Shown piece by piece: positions 8,008 through 16,190 of a DNA stretch of 64,000 nt. The notes under the pieces were generated by a model. The model ran no database searches and was not told where the DNA came from. It worked only from the letters and a program-made list of their open reading frames with translations. How positions within the stretch are numbered: the first letter of the stretch is position 1; each line of letters starts with the position of its first letter. A program made the position numbers and the translations under genes. The stretch is from an uncultured Clostridium sp. (lineage in GTDB: Bacteria; Bacillota; Clostridia; Clostridiales; Clostridiaceae), in the NCBI GenBank assembly GCA_900539375.1, contig UQBY01000002.1, positions 133,836-197,835 of the forward strand, given 5' to 3'.

Positions 8008-9345
8008 GTGAAAAATTACTTATCTAGGGGTAAAAACCTTTTAGTAATTATTCTTCTTATGAATATGGTGTTTATATTTAATTCAGAAAAAATAAAAAAC
8101 ATATTTCTTATAATAGCAACAGTTTTATTAGGAATTTTATATTTATATATAAATATTATACCAAGAAAAGAAAAACAATTAAGCAAAAGGTTAAAAATAA
8201 TGATTGGAGGGTATGAGTTACTTATAGATTCTATTTTATGTATATTTTTAGAAAGTATACTTTATATTTATATGTTTTTAATTAAGGGGATTTCTTTAAG
8301 TACTTGGATTATTGTTTTAAATATAGTTATAGCATTAGTAATTGGGATTTTACCCTTAATAAATGGATTTTTTAGATTGTTATTTACTTCAAGGCAATTA
8401 GGTTTTTCTTATAGAGTATTATTATTATGTTTATGGTGGATGCCTATTGTAAATCTTATTCTTCTTAAAAAAGCTTGTAAAAAAGTAAGGTTTGAATATT
8501 TTTCTGAACTTTCAAAGGAAGAACTAAATTTAGCTAGAAAGGAAAAGGAAGTTTGTAAAACTAAATATCCAATTGTAATGGTTCATGGAATATTTTTTAG
8601 AGATTGGATGTTTATAAATTATTGGGGCAGAATTCCAAAGGCATTAATAAAAAATGGGGCAGAAATATTTTATGGAAAGCAGCAATCTTCTAATGCAGTA
8701 TGTAAAAGTGGAGAGGAATTAAAAGAAAATATTTTAAAGATAATAAAGGATACTGGTTGTGAAAAGGTTAATATAATTGCTCATTCAAAAGGAGGACTAG
8801 ATTCTAGATATGCTATAAGCTGTTTAGGGCTTGATAAGTATGTAGCTTCTTTAACAACTATTAATACTCCTCATAGAGGTTGCAAATTTGCAGAATATTT
8901 GTTAGACAAGCTTCCAAGTAAGTTAGTAGATTTTATAGCAGAAAAGTATAATAAAACCTTTATAAAACTAGGGGATAAAAATCCAGATTTTTTATCAGGA
9001 GTAAAGGACCTTACAGCAAGTAGATGTAATGAATTTAATAAAAAAGTTTTAGATGTAGAGGGAGTTTATTATCAAAGTGTTATGTCTAAAATGAAAAATG
9101 TATTTAGTGCAAGTTTTCCTTTAAATTTAGGCTATATATTATGTAAGATTTTTGATGGAGAAAATGATGGATTAGTTGCAGTTAATTCTGGTAAATGGGG
9201 AAATTTTTTAGGGTTAATAACAGCAAAAAAAAGAGGAATATCTCATGGAGATGTAATTGATTTAACAAGAATTGATATAGAAGATTTTAATGTTTGTGAG
9301 TTTTATGTAAATTTAGTAAGTAAACTTAAAGATATGGGATTTTAG
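8008..9345 (+). CDS. Membrane-anchored lipase-like alpha/beta hydrolase
   Basis: The first 150 or so residues hold several hydrophobic spans; the rest is an alpha/beta hydrolase of the triacylglycerol lipase type. The nucleophile elbow AHSKGG (Ser about residue 260), an oxyanion-region VMVHG, an acidic candidate in ENDGLVAVNS and a late histidine in SHGDVIDL supply a plausible Ser-Asp-His triad. The frame opens at GTG 7957, but that is upstream of the likely transcript start (extended -10 TGTTATAAT at 7946-7954); GGGAGG places the true GTG start at 8008. It ends 12 bases before the vWA gene, so the two are probably cotranscribed. Substrate unknown. Confidence 0.8.
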   Translation: MKNYLSRGKNLLVIILLMNMVFIFNSEKIKNIFLIIATVLLGILYLYINIIPRKEKQLSKRLKIMIGGYELLIDSILCIFLESILYIYMFLIKGISLSTWIIVLNIVIALVIGILPLINGFFRLLFTSRQLGFSYRVLLLCLWWMPIVNLILLKKACKKVRFEYFSELSKEELNLARKEKEVCKTKYPIVMVHGIFFRDWMFINYWGRIPKALIKNGAEIFYGKQQSSNAVCKSGEELKENILKIIKDTGCEKVNIIAHSKGGLDSRYAISCLGLDKYVASLTTINTPHRGCKFAEYLLDKLPSKLVDFIAEKYNKTFIKLGDKNPDFLSGVKDLTASRCNEFNKKVLDVEGVYYQSVMSKMKNVFSASFPLNLGYILCKIFDGENDGLVAVNSGKWGNFLGLITAKKRGISHGDVIDLTRIDIEDFNVCEFYVNLVSKLKDMGF

Positions 9346-9357
9346 GGAGGGATTTTT

Positions 9358-10689
9358 ATGATGAATTTAGTGAGAGGTCAAAGATTTAAATTACAACAAA
9401 TAGGAGTTAATTCAAAATTAAAACTAGAGGTAGAAAAAAGCCTTAATAATAAGTTAGAACTAGATATGAGTTGCTTTGGAGTAGATGAAAATGATAATTT
9501 ATCAGATGATAGATATTTTATTTTTTATAATCAATTATCTTCTCCAGAAGGGGCTATAAAAAAAGATAATAATAAAGACACATTTTATATTGATTTTTCT
9601 TTATTACCACAAAGTATTAAAAAAATAATATTAAGTATATCAATAGATGGAGAGGGAAACATTAAGGATATAAATGAAGGAATATTAAAATTTTCAAATG
9701 AAAATTCAGTATTAGCAGATTTTAAGTTTAAAGGAGTAGAATATACTAAAGAAAAATCCATAGTTCTTTTAGAGATATATTTAAAAGATGGTTTATGGAG
9801 AAGTAATATAATAGCAAGTGGATTTAATGGAGGTCTTGGAGATATTTTAAGAAACTATGGTGGAGAGGAAGCAAAGCCAGAGAATGAAAAGGTGGAACCT
9901 ACTGTTAATGCTATACCAAAAGAAGTTAAAAAAGAAATTTCAAAAACTGAAGAAACAGAGGGAATTAAAATTGATAGGGCATTTTTAGAGAAAAAGAAAA
10001 GAGTTGAAAAAATAGTATTAGAAAAGGCACCACATTTAATTGACTTAACTAAAAAAGTTACTGTTACATTAGAAAAGAAAAATATTCAAAATATTATAGC
10101 TAGAGTTGTAGTTGTCTTAGATAGGTCAGGGTCAATGTTTCATCAATATAAAGGAGGAGATGTTCAAAGGGCTATGGATAAACTTCTTCCTATTGCATTA
10201 ATGTTTGATGATGATGGAGAGTTAGATGCATGGGCATTTGCACAAAAAAGTATACATTTATCTTCAATAAATTTAGATAATATTAATGGATATTTAAATA
10301 ATGAAGAAGGTGGATGGAATAAATGGGACATTGGTGGAGTTAATAATGAACCTGTTGTTATGAAAGAATTAATTAAAGAGTATAAAAAAAGCAAAGAGCC
10401 AGTTTATATTATATTTATAAGTGATGGTGGTATATACAAAAAAGGACCTATAAAGAAATTAATAATAGAAAGTTCATCAAAGCCAATATTTTGGCAATTT
10501 GTAGGAATTGGTGGACATGATTATGGAATATTAGAAGAGTTAGATACATTAGGAAAGAGAGCTGTAGATAACAGTAACTTTTTTGCTATAGATAATATAG
10601 ATTCTTTATCTGATGAAGAATTATATGAAAAATTACTTAATGAATTTCCAAAGTGGTTAAAAGAAGCTAAAGGCAAAAGAATAATTTAG
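9358..10689 (+). CDS. TerD-like/vWA (TerF-type) stress-response protein
   Basis: The N-terminal 170 residues resemble the TerD calcium-binding fold of tellurium-resistance proteins (VRGQRF opening; FGVDEN and LSDDRYFIFYNQ blocks). After an acidic, lysine-rich linker (about 170-235) comes a von Willebrand A domain with a MIDAS start DRSGSMFHQY and later IIFISDGGIY. This TerD-vWA fusion matches TerF-like proteins; the family is cytoplasmic and linked to chemical and phage stress. No other ter genes are nearby. GGGAGG precedes ATG 9358; a second ATG at 9361 is equally possible. Confidence 0.82.
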   Translation: MMNLVRGQRFKLQQIGVNSKLKLEVEKSLNNKLELDMSCFGVDENDNLSDDRYFIFYNQLSSPEGAIKKDNNKDTFYIDFSLLPQSIKKIILSISIDGEGNIKDINEGILKFSNENSVLADFKFKGVEYTKEKSIVLLEIYLKDGLWRSNIIASGFNGGLGDILRNYGGEEAKPENEKVEPTVNAIPKEVKKEISKTEETEGIKIDRAFLEKKKRVEKIVLEKAPHLIDLTKKVTVTLEKKNIQNIIARVVVVLDRSGSMFHQYKGGDVQRAMDKLLPIALMFDDDGELDAWAFAQKSIHLSSINLDNINGYLNNEEGGWNKWDIGGVNNEPVVMKELIKEYKKSKEPVYIIFISDGGIYKKGPIKKLIIESSSKPIFWQFVGIGGHDYGILEELDTLGKRAVDNSNFFAIDNIDSLSDEELYEKLLNEFPKWLKEAKGKRII

Positions 10690-10730
10690 GAGCAATATAT
10701 AAGGTATAAAAATTTTATAAAAATATTAAA

Positions 10731-10769
10731 AAAAGGCATTAGTAACAATTACTTTTGCCTTTATTTTTT
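10731..10769 (+). terminator. Intrinsic terminator after the lipase-vWA pair
   Basis: AAAGGCA-TT-AGTAA pairs with TTACT-TT-TGCCTTT across a three-base loop, followed by ATTTTTTT. Confidence 0.85.
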
Positions 10770-10811
10770 AGGAAAAATACAAAAATTATTTAGAATATTG
10801 AAAAAAACTAC

Positions 10812-10840
10812 TTTAAAAACTTTAAAAAAGAGTATATAAT
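10812..10840 (+). promoter_or_regulatory. Promoter of the alcohol dehydrogenase gene
   Basis: TTTAAA (10812-10817), 17-base spacer, TATAAT (10835-10840); perfect -10, weak -35. Confidence 0.55.
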
Positions 10841-10888
10841 TTAATTATTAAGAAAAGTAAGAATATTCTTAAATAAGGAGGAGTTATA

Positions 10889-12070
10889 ATGAATAGATTT
10901 ACATTACCAAGAGATATATATTGGGGTAGAGGTTCTCTTGAATTTTTAAAAACCTTAGAAGGAAAGAAAGCAATCCTTGTATTAGGTGGAGGCTCAATGA
11001 AAAAATTTGGCTTTGTTGATAGAGTTTTAGATTATTTAAAAGAAGCTAAAATAGAAACTCAATTATTTGAAAACGTTGAACCAGACCCTTCTGTTGAAAC
11101 TGTTATGGCTGGTGCTGAAGCAATGAGAAAGTTTGAACCTGATTGGATTATTGCAATGGGTGGAGGCTCTCCAATTGATGCTGCAAAGGCAATGTGGGTA
11201 TTTTATGAATATCCAGATACAAGTTTTGAAGAAATTATTCAACCATTCTCTTTCCCAAAGCTTAGAAAAAAAGCAAAATTTTTAGCTATACCATCAACAT
11301 CAGGTACAGCTACAGAAGTAACAGCTTTTTCAGTTATTACAGATAATCAAAAAGGAACAAAATATCCATTAGCAGATTTTAATATAACACCAGATATTGC
11401 AATAGTTGACCCAGAGCTTGCAGAAACAATGCCTAAGAAGTTAACTTCTTATACAGGAATGGATGCTTTAACTCATGCTATTGAAGCTTATGTATCTACT
11501 TTAAATGGACCATTTACAGACCCACTTGCAATACAAGCTATAAAAATGATTATAAAATATCTTATAGATTCCTTTAATGGGGATAAAAATGCAAGAGAAC
11601 AAATGCATTATGCTCAATGTTTAGCAGGAATGGCATTTAGTAATGCACTTTTAGGAATTACTCACTCTATGGCACATAAAACAGGACCAGCTTATAGTAC
11701 AGGACATATTCCACATGGTTGTGCAAATGCAATATATCTTCCATATGTAATTAAATATAATGCAAAGGAAAAGGTAGCAGAAGAAAGATATGCACAAATT
11801 GCTAAAGCAATTAAATTAGAAGGAGATAGTGATAAGGCTCTTGTAGATGCTTTATGCAAGAAAATCCAAGAATTTAATGAAAAAATGAGTATTCCAAAAA
11901 CATTAAAAGAATTTGGAATAATTGAAGAAGAATTTTTAGATAAATTAGATAAGGTTTCAGACCTTGCAGTTCAAGATGCATGTACTGGTTCTAATCCAAG
12001 AAAGATTGACCCTTCACAAATGGCTCAATTATTAAAAGCTACTTATTATGGAACAGAAGTAGATTTTTAA
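10889..12070 (+). CDS. Iron-containing alcohol dehydrogenase
   Basis: NAD(P)H-dependent group III alcohol dehydrogenase, of the kind clostridia use to reduce aldehydes to ethanol or butanol. The 393 residues show the nucleotide-binding GGGSMKKFG and MGGGSPIDAAKA motifs and STSGTATEVTAFSVI. The iron ligands are recognisable: Asp192 and His196 in GMDALTHAIEAY, then histidines in THSMAHK and HIPHGC. AAGGAGG sets the ATG. The gene is monocistronic. It resembles clostridial butanol dehydrogenases, but exact substrate and cofactor cannot be assigned. Confidence 0.92.
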   Translation: MNRFTLPRDIYWGRGSLEFLKTLEGKKAILVLGGGSMKKFGFVDRVLDYLKEAKIETQLFENVEPDPSVETVMAGAEAMRKFEPDWIIAMGGGSPIDAAKAMWVFYEYPDTSFEEIIQPFSFPKLRKKAKFLAIPSTSGTATEVTAFSVITDNQKGTKYPLADFNITPDIAIVDPELAETMPKKLTSYTGMDALTHAIEAYVSTLNGPFTDPLAIQAIKMIIKYLIDSFNGDKNAREQMHYAQCLAGMAFSNALLGITHSMAHKTGPAYSTGHIPHGCANAIYLPYVIKYNAKEKVAEERYAQIAKAIKLEGDSDKALVDALCKKIQEFNEKMSIPKTLKEFGIIEEEFLDKLDKVSDLAVQDACTGSNPRKIDPSQMAQLLKATYYGTEVDF

Positions 12071-12096
12071 AATAGTTTAAGATAAAAAACTAAGAT

Positions 12097-12218
12097 AAAT
12101 AAAAGGAAATATTATTTGCTATAAAAATGGCTTGGTTTTAATAAGTATTTTAAAATAAGAAATGCTAAAATTTATCAAGGTATTTATTATTACAAATAAT
12201 AAGTCCTTTTATTTTTTT
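12097..12218 (+). terminator. Large terminator hairpin after the alcohol dehydrogenase
   Basis: AAATAAAAGGA (12097-12107) and ATTATTTG (12111-12118) pair with CAAATAAT (12193-12200) and TCCTTTTATTT (12204-12214), then a T-tract. The 74-nt internal part is unusually large for a terminator loop and may fold further. The remainder of this 351-base gap holds the 60-nt repeat and no coding frame I can support. Confidence 0.6.
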
Positions 12219-12276
12219 ATAGAAATTTATATATTTTAAAAACTTTGGATAACTTGTCAAGTTAATAATAAAGCTT
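12217..12276 (+). repeat. 60-nt intergenic repeat, copy A
   Basis: Matches 58461-58520 without gaps at 50 of 60 positions by hand count, ending in an identical 18-mer AAGTTAATAATAAAGCTT. Both copies begin in the T-tract of a terminator. Confidence 0.75.
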
Positions 12277-12421
12277 AGTAAAAGAAAGAAGTTTAAGAAT
12301 TTCCTTTTATTTAGTTAGAAAGTTTTAAAATATATAATAAGTAAAATTTGTAAATAAATTATTAGTTAATAAATAAAAATGGTATAATAAAAATATATAA
12401 GGATTTTGAAAGGATTAAGTT

Positions 12422-12883
12422 ATGGAAATATTTATAGATGGAGATGCTTGTCCTGTAGTAAAACAAGCAGAAATTATAGCAAAAAAATATAATTTAAAGG
12501 TAACCTTGTTATGTGATACAAATCATATTTTAAATTCAGATTACAGTGAAATTTTTATAGTAGGGGCAGGAATGGATGCAGTAGATTTTGTTCTTGTAAA
12601 TAAGTGCAAAAAAGGAGATATTGTAATAACTCAAGATTATGGAGTAGCTGCTATGGCACTTGGTAAAGGGGCTTTTGGTATTAATCAAAATGGAAGGCTT
12701 TATACAAATGAAAATATTGATAGGCTATTAATGGAGCGTCATATAGCAAAGTCATTAAGGAAAGCTTCAAGTAAAAATCATCTTAAAGGACCTAAAAAAA
12801 GAACTCATGAAGATGACTTAAAGTTTTGTGAATCCTTTGAAAAGCTTATATTAAAAGTAATGAATTTAGAAAAAGGTATATAA
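12422..12883 (+). CDS. UPF0178 (YaiI/YqxD, DUF188) family protein
   Basis: The protein of 153 residues opens with the family signature EIFIDGDACPVVKQAE and continues with VDFVLVNKCKKGDIVITQDYGVA, the acidic motifs of a PIN-like nuclease fold. The lysine-rich KGPKKRTHEDD block near residues 121-132 is also typical. No biochemical role is firmly established for the family. Its ribosome site is modest (GAAAGGA). It is transcribed alone or with the downstream hydrolase gene 110 bases away. Confidence 0.9.
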   Translation: MEIFIDGDACPVVKQAEIIAKKYNLKVTLLCDTNHILNSDYSEIFIVGAGMDAVDFVLVNKCKKGDIVITQDYGVAAMALGKGAFGINQNGRLYTNENIDRLLMERHIAKSLRKASSKNHLKGPKKRTHEDDLKFCESFEKLILKVMNLEKGI

Positions 12884-12993
12884 TAAATATGTATATTGTT
12901 AAATTTCTATTACAATATTTTATAAGTATTTTAATTTAAATTTTATTGTTATAATATAAATTTAAGTAAGTTTAAAAAGAAGGTATGGTTATT

Positions 12994-13518
12994 ATGAAAA
13001 AAGCTTTATTGGTAATTGATATTCAAAATGATTTTTTATGGGAAAATAGAGATAAGAAAAAATTCCCTTATAAAAATATAGACAAGCTTATTTCAAATAT
13101 AAATTATAATATAGAAAAAAATATAGAAGAAGGAAATGAAATTGTATATATAGCTCATGTACTAGATAATACTTTTATTTCAAGAAAGTTATTTAGATAT
13201 GCTATTAGTGGAACAGAAGGAGCACAATTATATAGTAAATTAACAATAAATAATGAGGATTATCATTATTTTGAAAAGAAACATAAAAATGCATTCACTG
13301 TTAAAGAGTTAAAATTTTTCTTGGAAAATCATAATATTAATATAATACAAATTTGTGGAATTGATGAAGGTGGATGTGTTTCAAAAACTGCTAAGGGAGC
13401 AGTTAAATTAGGATTAAAGGTAGAAATGCTTAAAGATTCAATAGACACAGTATTTCCTATAAAAAAGGTTATAAAGATTAGAGCAGAATTAAAGAAAAAG
13501 GGAGTTAGTTATATATAG
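12994..13518 (+). CDS. Isochorismatase-like cysteine hydrolase
   Basis: Member of the isochorismatase/nicotinamidase fold. The triad is visible: Asp in LLVIDIQNDF, Lys in EKKHKNAF and Cys in GIDEGGCVSKTA. The frame also opens at ATG 12985, but the AGAAGG site ends only one base before that codon and suits ATG 12994 better, giving 174 residues. Family members hydrolyse nicotinamide, isochorismate or related amides; the substrate is not evident here. It begins a short same-strand cluster with a DUF2809 protein and an ANT(6)-like protein (gaps of 28 and 13 bases). Confidence 0.82.
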   Translation: MKKALLVIDIQNDFLWENRDKKKFPYKNIDKLISNINYNIEKNIEEGNEIVYIAHVLDNTFISRKLFRYAISGTEGAQLYSKLTINNEDYHYFEKKHKNAFTVKELKFFLENHNINIIQICGIDEGGCVSKTAKGAVKLGLKVEMLKDSIDTVFPIKKVIKIRAELKKKGVSYI

Positions 13519-13546
13519 TAAGAATTAATAAAGAGGAATTGATAAA

Positions 13547-13921
13547 ATGAAAAGAGTATTTTACTTAATAGTATTTATTTTACTTATGGTAGTTGAAACT
13601 TTAATAGCATTATATGTTCATGATGATTTTATAAGACCATATATTGGAGATATTATTGTAGTTATTGTTTTATATTCATTTGTTAGAATTTTCATACCAG
13701 AAAAGTGTAGATTATTACCACTTTATATATTTATTTTTTCAGTAGCAGTAGAAGTTATGCAATATTTTAAAATAATTAATATATTAGGGCTTCAAAATAA
13801 TAGTTTTGCAAGAGTAATTATGGGCTCTGTATTTGATTTAAAAGATATAGCATGTTATGGAATAGGGTGTTTAATACTTGCTTTATATGAGATATTAAAA
13901 AAAGACAAGTATAGGCATTAG
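13547..13921 (+). CDS. DUF2809 family membrane protein
   Basis: Small polytopic protein of 124 residues with about four hydrophobic helices. The final part has the family-like EVMQYFKIINILGLQNNSFA and a FDLKDIACYGIGCL block. Function unknown. GAGGAATT precedes the ATG. It lies between the cysteine hydrolase and the nucleotidyltransferase in one likely transcript; no functional link is apparent. Confidence 0.8.
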   Translation: MKRVFYLIVFILLMVVETLIALYVHDDFIRPYIGDIIVVIVLYSFVRIFIPEKCRLLPLYIFIFSVAVEVMQYFKIINILGLQNNSFARVIMGSVFDLKDIACYGIGCLILALYEILKKDKYRH

Positions 13922-13934
13922 AAAGGAGAAGTTT

Positions 13935-14813
13935 ATGAGAACAGAAAAAGAAATGTTTGATTTAATACTTGGTGTTGCAGAAAAAGATGAAAGAATACGT
14001 GGAGTTTATATGAATGGTTCAAGAACAAATTCAAAAGTGCCAAAGGATATTTTTCAAGATTTTGACATTACTTATGTAGTTAATGAAACAAAATCATTTA
14101 TAAAAGATAGAGACTGGATAGAAGTATTTGGAGAAAAGCTTATTATGCAATTACCTGATGAGTTAGATAAAATTGCAGGGATAAAAACAAATTTTAAAAA
14201 TAGTTATGGATATTTAATGCAATTTATAGATGGAAATAGAATAGATTTACATATACAAACTAAAGAATTTGCATTAAAAGAAGTAAAAAAAGACAAGCTA
14301 ACAGTTATACTTTTAGACAAAGATAATATTTTCCCAAAGCTTTTAGAACCAACAGATAAAGAATATTGGGTTAAAAAGCCTACAAAAGAATTATTTTATA
14401 GGGCTTGTAATGAATTTTGGTGGGTAAGTATTTATGTAGCAAAGGGTCTTTGGAGAGAAGAAATTCCTTATGCTATGGATAATTTAAATTTTTATGTACG
14501 TCCTCAGCTTATAGAAATGTTATCTTGGTATGTGGGAATTTCAACAGATTTTTCTTGTAGTGTTGGAAAGAATGGAAAGTACTTAAAAAATTATTTACCA
14601 GATGAAATATGGAATAGGTTTCTTAAAACTTATCCAGCAGGAAATATAACTTCCATATGGGATTCCCTTTTTGCAATGGGGGAATTGTTTAAAGATATTT
14701 CAAGAGAGATAAGCCACAGACTTGGCTTTTTATATAATCAGGAAGCAGAAAGATGTTTTTCTTACTTACTTTATATAAGTAAATTGCCTAAAGATGCTAA
14801 AGAGATAATATAA
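13935..14813 (+). CDS. Aminoglycoside 6-adenylyltransferase-like protein (ANT(6)/AadE family)
   Basis: Family enzymes transfer AMP from ATP to position 6 of streptomycin. The nucleotidyltransferase core is clear in the 292-residue product: YMNGSRTNS (residues 27-35) followed by FQDFDITYVV with two catalytic aspartates, and a third acidic site in NRIDLHIQ. Length is full for AadE. A good AAAGGAG site precedes the ATG. It sits in a chromosomal cluster with no mobile element beside it, so it looks resident rather than recently acquired. Whether it gives streptomycin resistance cannot be read from sequence. Confidence 0.85.
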   Translation: MRTEKEMFDLILGVAEKDERIRGVYMNGSRTNSKVPKDIFQDFDITYVVNETKSFIKDRDWIEVFGEKLIMQLPDELDKIAGIKTNFKNSYGYLMQFIDGNRIDLHIQTKEFALKEVKKDKLTVILLDKDNIFPKLLEPTDKEYWVKKPTKELFYRACNEFWWVSIYVAKGLWREEIPYAMDNLNFYVRPQLIEMLSWYVGISTDFSCSVGKNGKYLKNYLPDEIWNRFLKTYPAGNITSIWDSLFAMGELFKDISREISHRLGFLYNQEAERCFSYLLYISKLPKDAKEII

Positions 14814-14901
14814 AAATGTTATAAATATTAATAATTGTATAATATAATATTAATAAGGGAATGTTATAATTTTATAAAACAAAAGGTGTGGTGAAGAAGA
14901 T

Positions 14902-15297
14902 ATGGGAAAGTATTATAGGCAATACAAAAAGGTTGGTAAAATAACAGCTTCTTTAACTAAAAAGTTAAATTGTGCAATTCAAAGAAGTGTATATGCCTCT
15001 CCAGGAGTTATAGACCACATTAGAAAATATCATAGCAAGCAATTAAGTAAAAATGTTAAAGAAAATTTATATAGAACTATAGAAAATATAATAGAAAAGC
15101 CTGATTATATAGGAATATATAGAAAAAGAAATGAAAGTTATGATTTAGAACTTATTAAGAAGATAGATGGGATGCTTTTATTAGGATTAAAAATAGATGA
15201 AGAAGAGGATTGTATATTTGTTACAACCCTTTATCCAATAACTAAAAGCAAAATAGAAAATAGGCTTCAAAGTGGAAGAATTGTTAAAAATGAGTAA
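14902..15297 (+). CDS. Small protein, possibly of the PBECR nuclease-like fold
   Basis: The product has 131 residues with a basic N-terminus (YYRQYKKVGKITASLTKK). The body reads IDHIRKYH, then KPDYIGIY, then MLLLGLKI and FVTTLYPITKSKIENR. That order (His-containing helix, PD-I turn, strand, VTT-YP, terminal Arg) resembles the phage Barnase-EndoU-ColicinE5/D-RelE-like (PBECR) fold, recalled from memory and not tested. If right, it would be an RNase-like toxin or processing enzyme. No immunity gene is obvious. The promoter of the structured RNA starts eight bases after its stop. Confidence 0.5.
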   Translation: MGKYYRQYKKVGKITASLTKKLNCAIQRSVYASPGVIDHIRKYHSKQLSKNVKENLYRTIENIIEKPDYIGIYRKRNESYDLELIKKIDGMLLLGLKIDEEEDCIFVTTLYPITKSKIENRLQSGRIVKNE

Positions 15298-15304
15298 AAA
15301 AATA

Positions 15305-15333
15305 TTGAAAAATGGATAAAATATAATTATAAT
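15305..15333 (+). promoter_or_regulatory. Strong sigma-A promoter for the structured RNA
   Basis: TTGAAA (15305-15310), exactly 17 bases, TATAAT (15328-15333). Start expected near 15340. Confidence 0.8.
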
Positions 15334-15339
15334 AGTATA

Positions 15340-15467
15340 ATATGTAGGTTTTTGAAGTGAGAAAGGGCTCCTCACACGCTGAAAACAGTAAACAGAGATG
15401 CAGGATACGCCGCCCTGCCAAAAACCTCAAAATTTAAATAACTTTTGTGTTCAAAGGTTATTTTTTT
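15340..15467 (+). ncRNA. Structured RNA of unrecognised class, small RNA or riboswitch-like leader
   Basis: An island much richer in G+C than its surroundings. P1 is AGGTTTTTG (15346-15354) with CAAAAACCT (15419-15427), perfect over 9 bp. It encloses GTGAG/CTCAC (15357-15361, 15371-15375, nine-base loop), a small CTG/CAG hairpin (15379-15388) and GCAGG/CCTGC (15400-15404, 15414-15418, nine-base loop). The loops contain complementary GGC and GCC that could kiss. It has its own promoter and terminator, 65 bases ahead of a guanylate-kinase-like gene. I compared it from memory with purine, TPP, THF, ZTP, c-di-GMP, ykkC, SRP and 6S classes and found no match. Confidence 0.7.
15436..15467 (+). terminator. 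Intrinsic terminator of the structured RNA
   Basis: AAATAACTTTTG pairs with CAAAGGTTATTT around a TGTT loop, 12 bp with one G-U, followed by seven T. Confidence 0.92.
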
Positions 15468-15531
15468 ATATTAAATTAGACATAATCATTATTGTATACT
15501 TTTACAGTAATATAAAAATGGAGGGATAAAA

Positions 15532-16134
15532 ATGGCAAAGAAAGGAATGTTATTAACTATATCAGGACCAACAGGAGCAAAAAAAGACAAGGTAATAGAA
15601 GCTTTATTAAAAAAAGATAATAATCTTGTGATTGCAAAGTCTTTTACAACAAGGGAAAAAAGAGAAGATGAAATTGAAGGATATGAATATTTAGATAAAA
15701 AGGAATTCTTAAAAAGGGTTCAACAAGGATTTTTCCTTGAATGGGCTGAAATTTATGATAATTATTATGGAACTCCTAAACGTCAAGTGGAGAAATTTCT
15801 TAAAGAAGGAAAGAATGTAATAACAAAGGTGGATATAAAGGGAGCTCTTCAAATTAAAGAAAAAATTGAAGATGCAGTATTAATATTTATATTACCACCA
15901 TCTATAGAGGAACTTAAAGAAACAATATTAAATAGTGATAAGGTAGAAACACCAGAGATGTTAATAAGAAAGTTTAATTCTGCATATCCGGAAATAAATT
16001 CAATATCTAAATATAATTATGGAGTTGTAAATGACAACATAGATAGGGCTGTTGAAAAAATAGAAAAAATTATATCAGCAGAGGAATGCAGAGTAGATAG
16101 AATACAAGATGAGCTTTCATATATAATAGGTTAA
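15532..16134 (+). CDS. Guanylate-kinase-like protein with a degenerate P-loop
   Basis: A 200-residue paralogue of the Gmk at 19059, sharing the fold throughout: TTREKREDEIEGYEY (GMP-binding region), FLEWAEIYDNYYGTP, a VDIKGALQIK strand and IFILPPS. The phosphate-binding loop, GPSGAGKGT in the true Gmk, is here GPTGAKKDK (11-19): the last glycine and the Ser/Thr are lost, although a lysine remains. The catalytic arginines of the lid (RRIIARG in Gmk) are replaced by KETILNSD. It is therefore probably not an ordinary GMP kinase; it may bind nucleotides or be regulatory. Good GGAGGG site. It follows the structured RNA. Confidence 0.8.
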   Translation: MAKKGMLLTISGPTGAKKDKVIEALLKKDNNLVIAKSFTTREKREDEIEGYEYLDKKEFLKRVQQGFFLEWAEIYDNYYGTPKRQVEKFLKEGKNVITKVDIKGALQIKEKIEDAVLIFILPPSIEELKETILNSDKVETPEMLIRKFNSAYPEINSISKYNYGVVNDNIDRAVEKIEKIISAEECRVDRIQDELSYIIG

Positions 16135-16153
16135 ATTTAAGAAAAAATATTAA

Positions 16154-16183
16154 TTGACAATAAAATATTATATAGCTTATAAT
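16154..16183 (+). promoter_or_regulatory. Promoter of the pbuG riboswitch leader
   Basis: TTGACA (16154-16159), 18-base spacer, TATAAT (16178-16183), ending just before the aptamer. Confidence 0.8.
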
Positions 16184-16190
16184 CAATTAG

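Noticed and set aside
15340..15467. SRP RNA, 6S RNA or a known riboswitch class
   Set aside because: Lacks the SRP helix 8 tetraloop region, the 6S central bubble layout and the conserved cores of classes I can recall; left unassigned.
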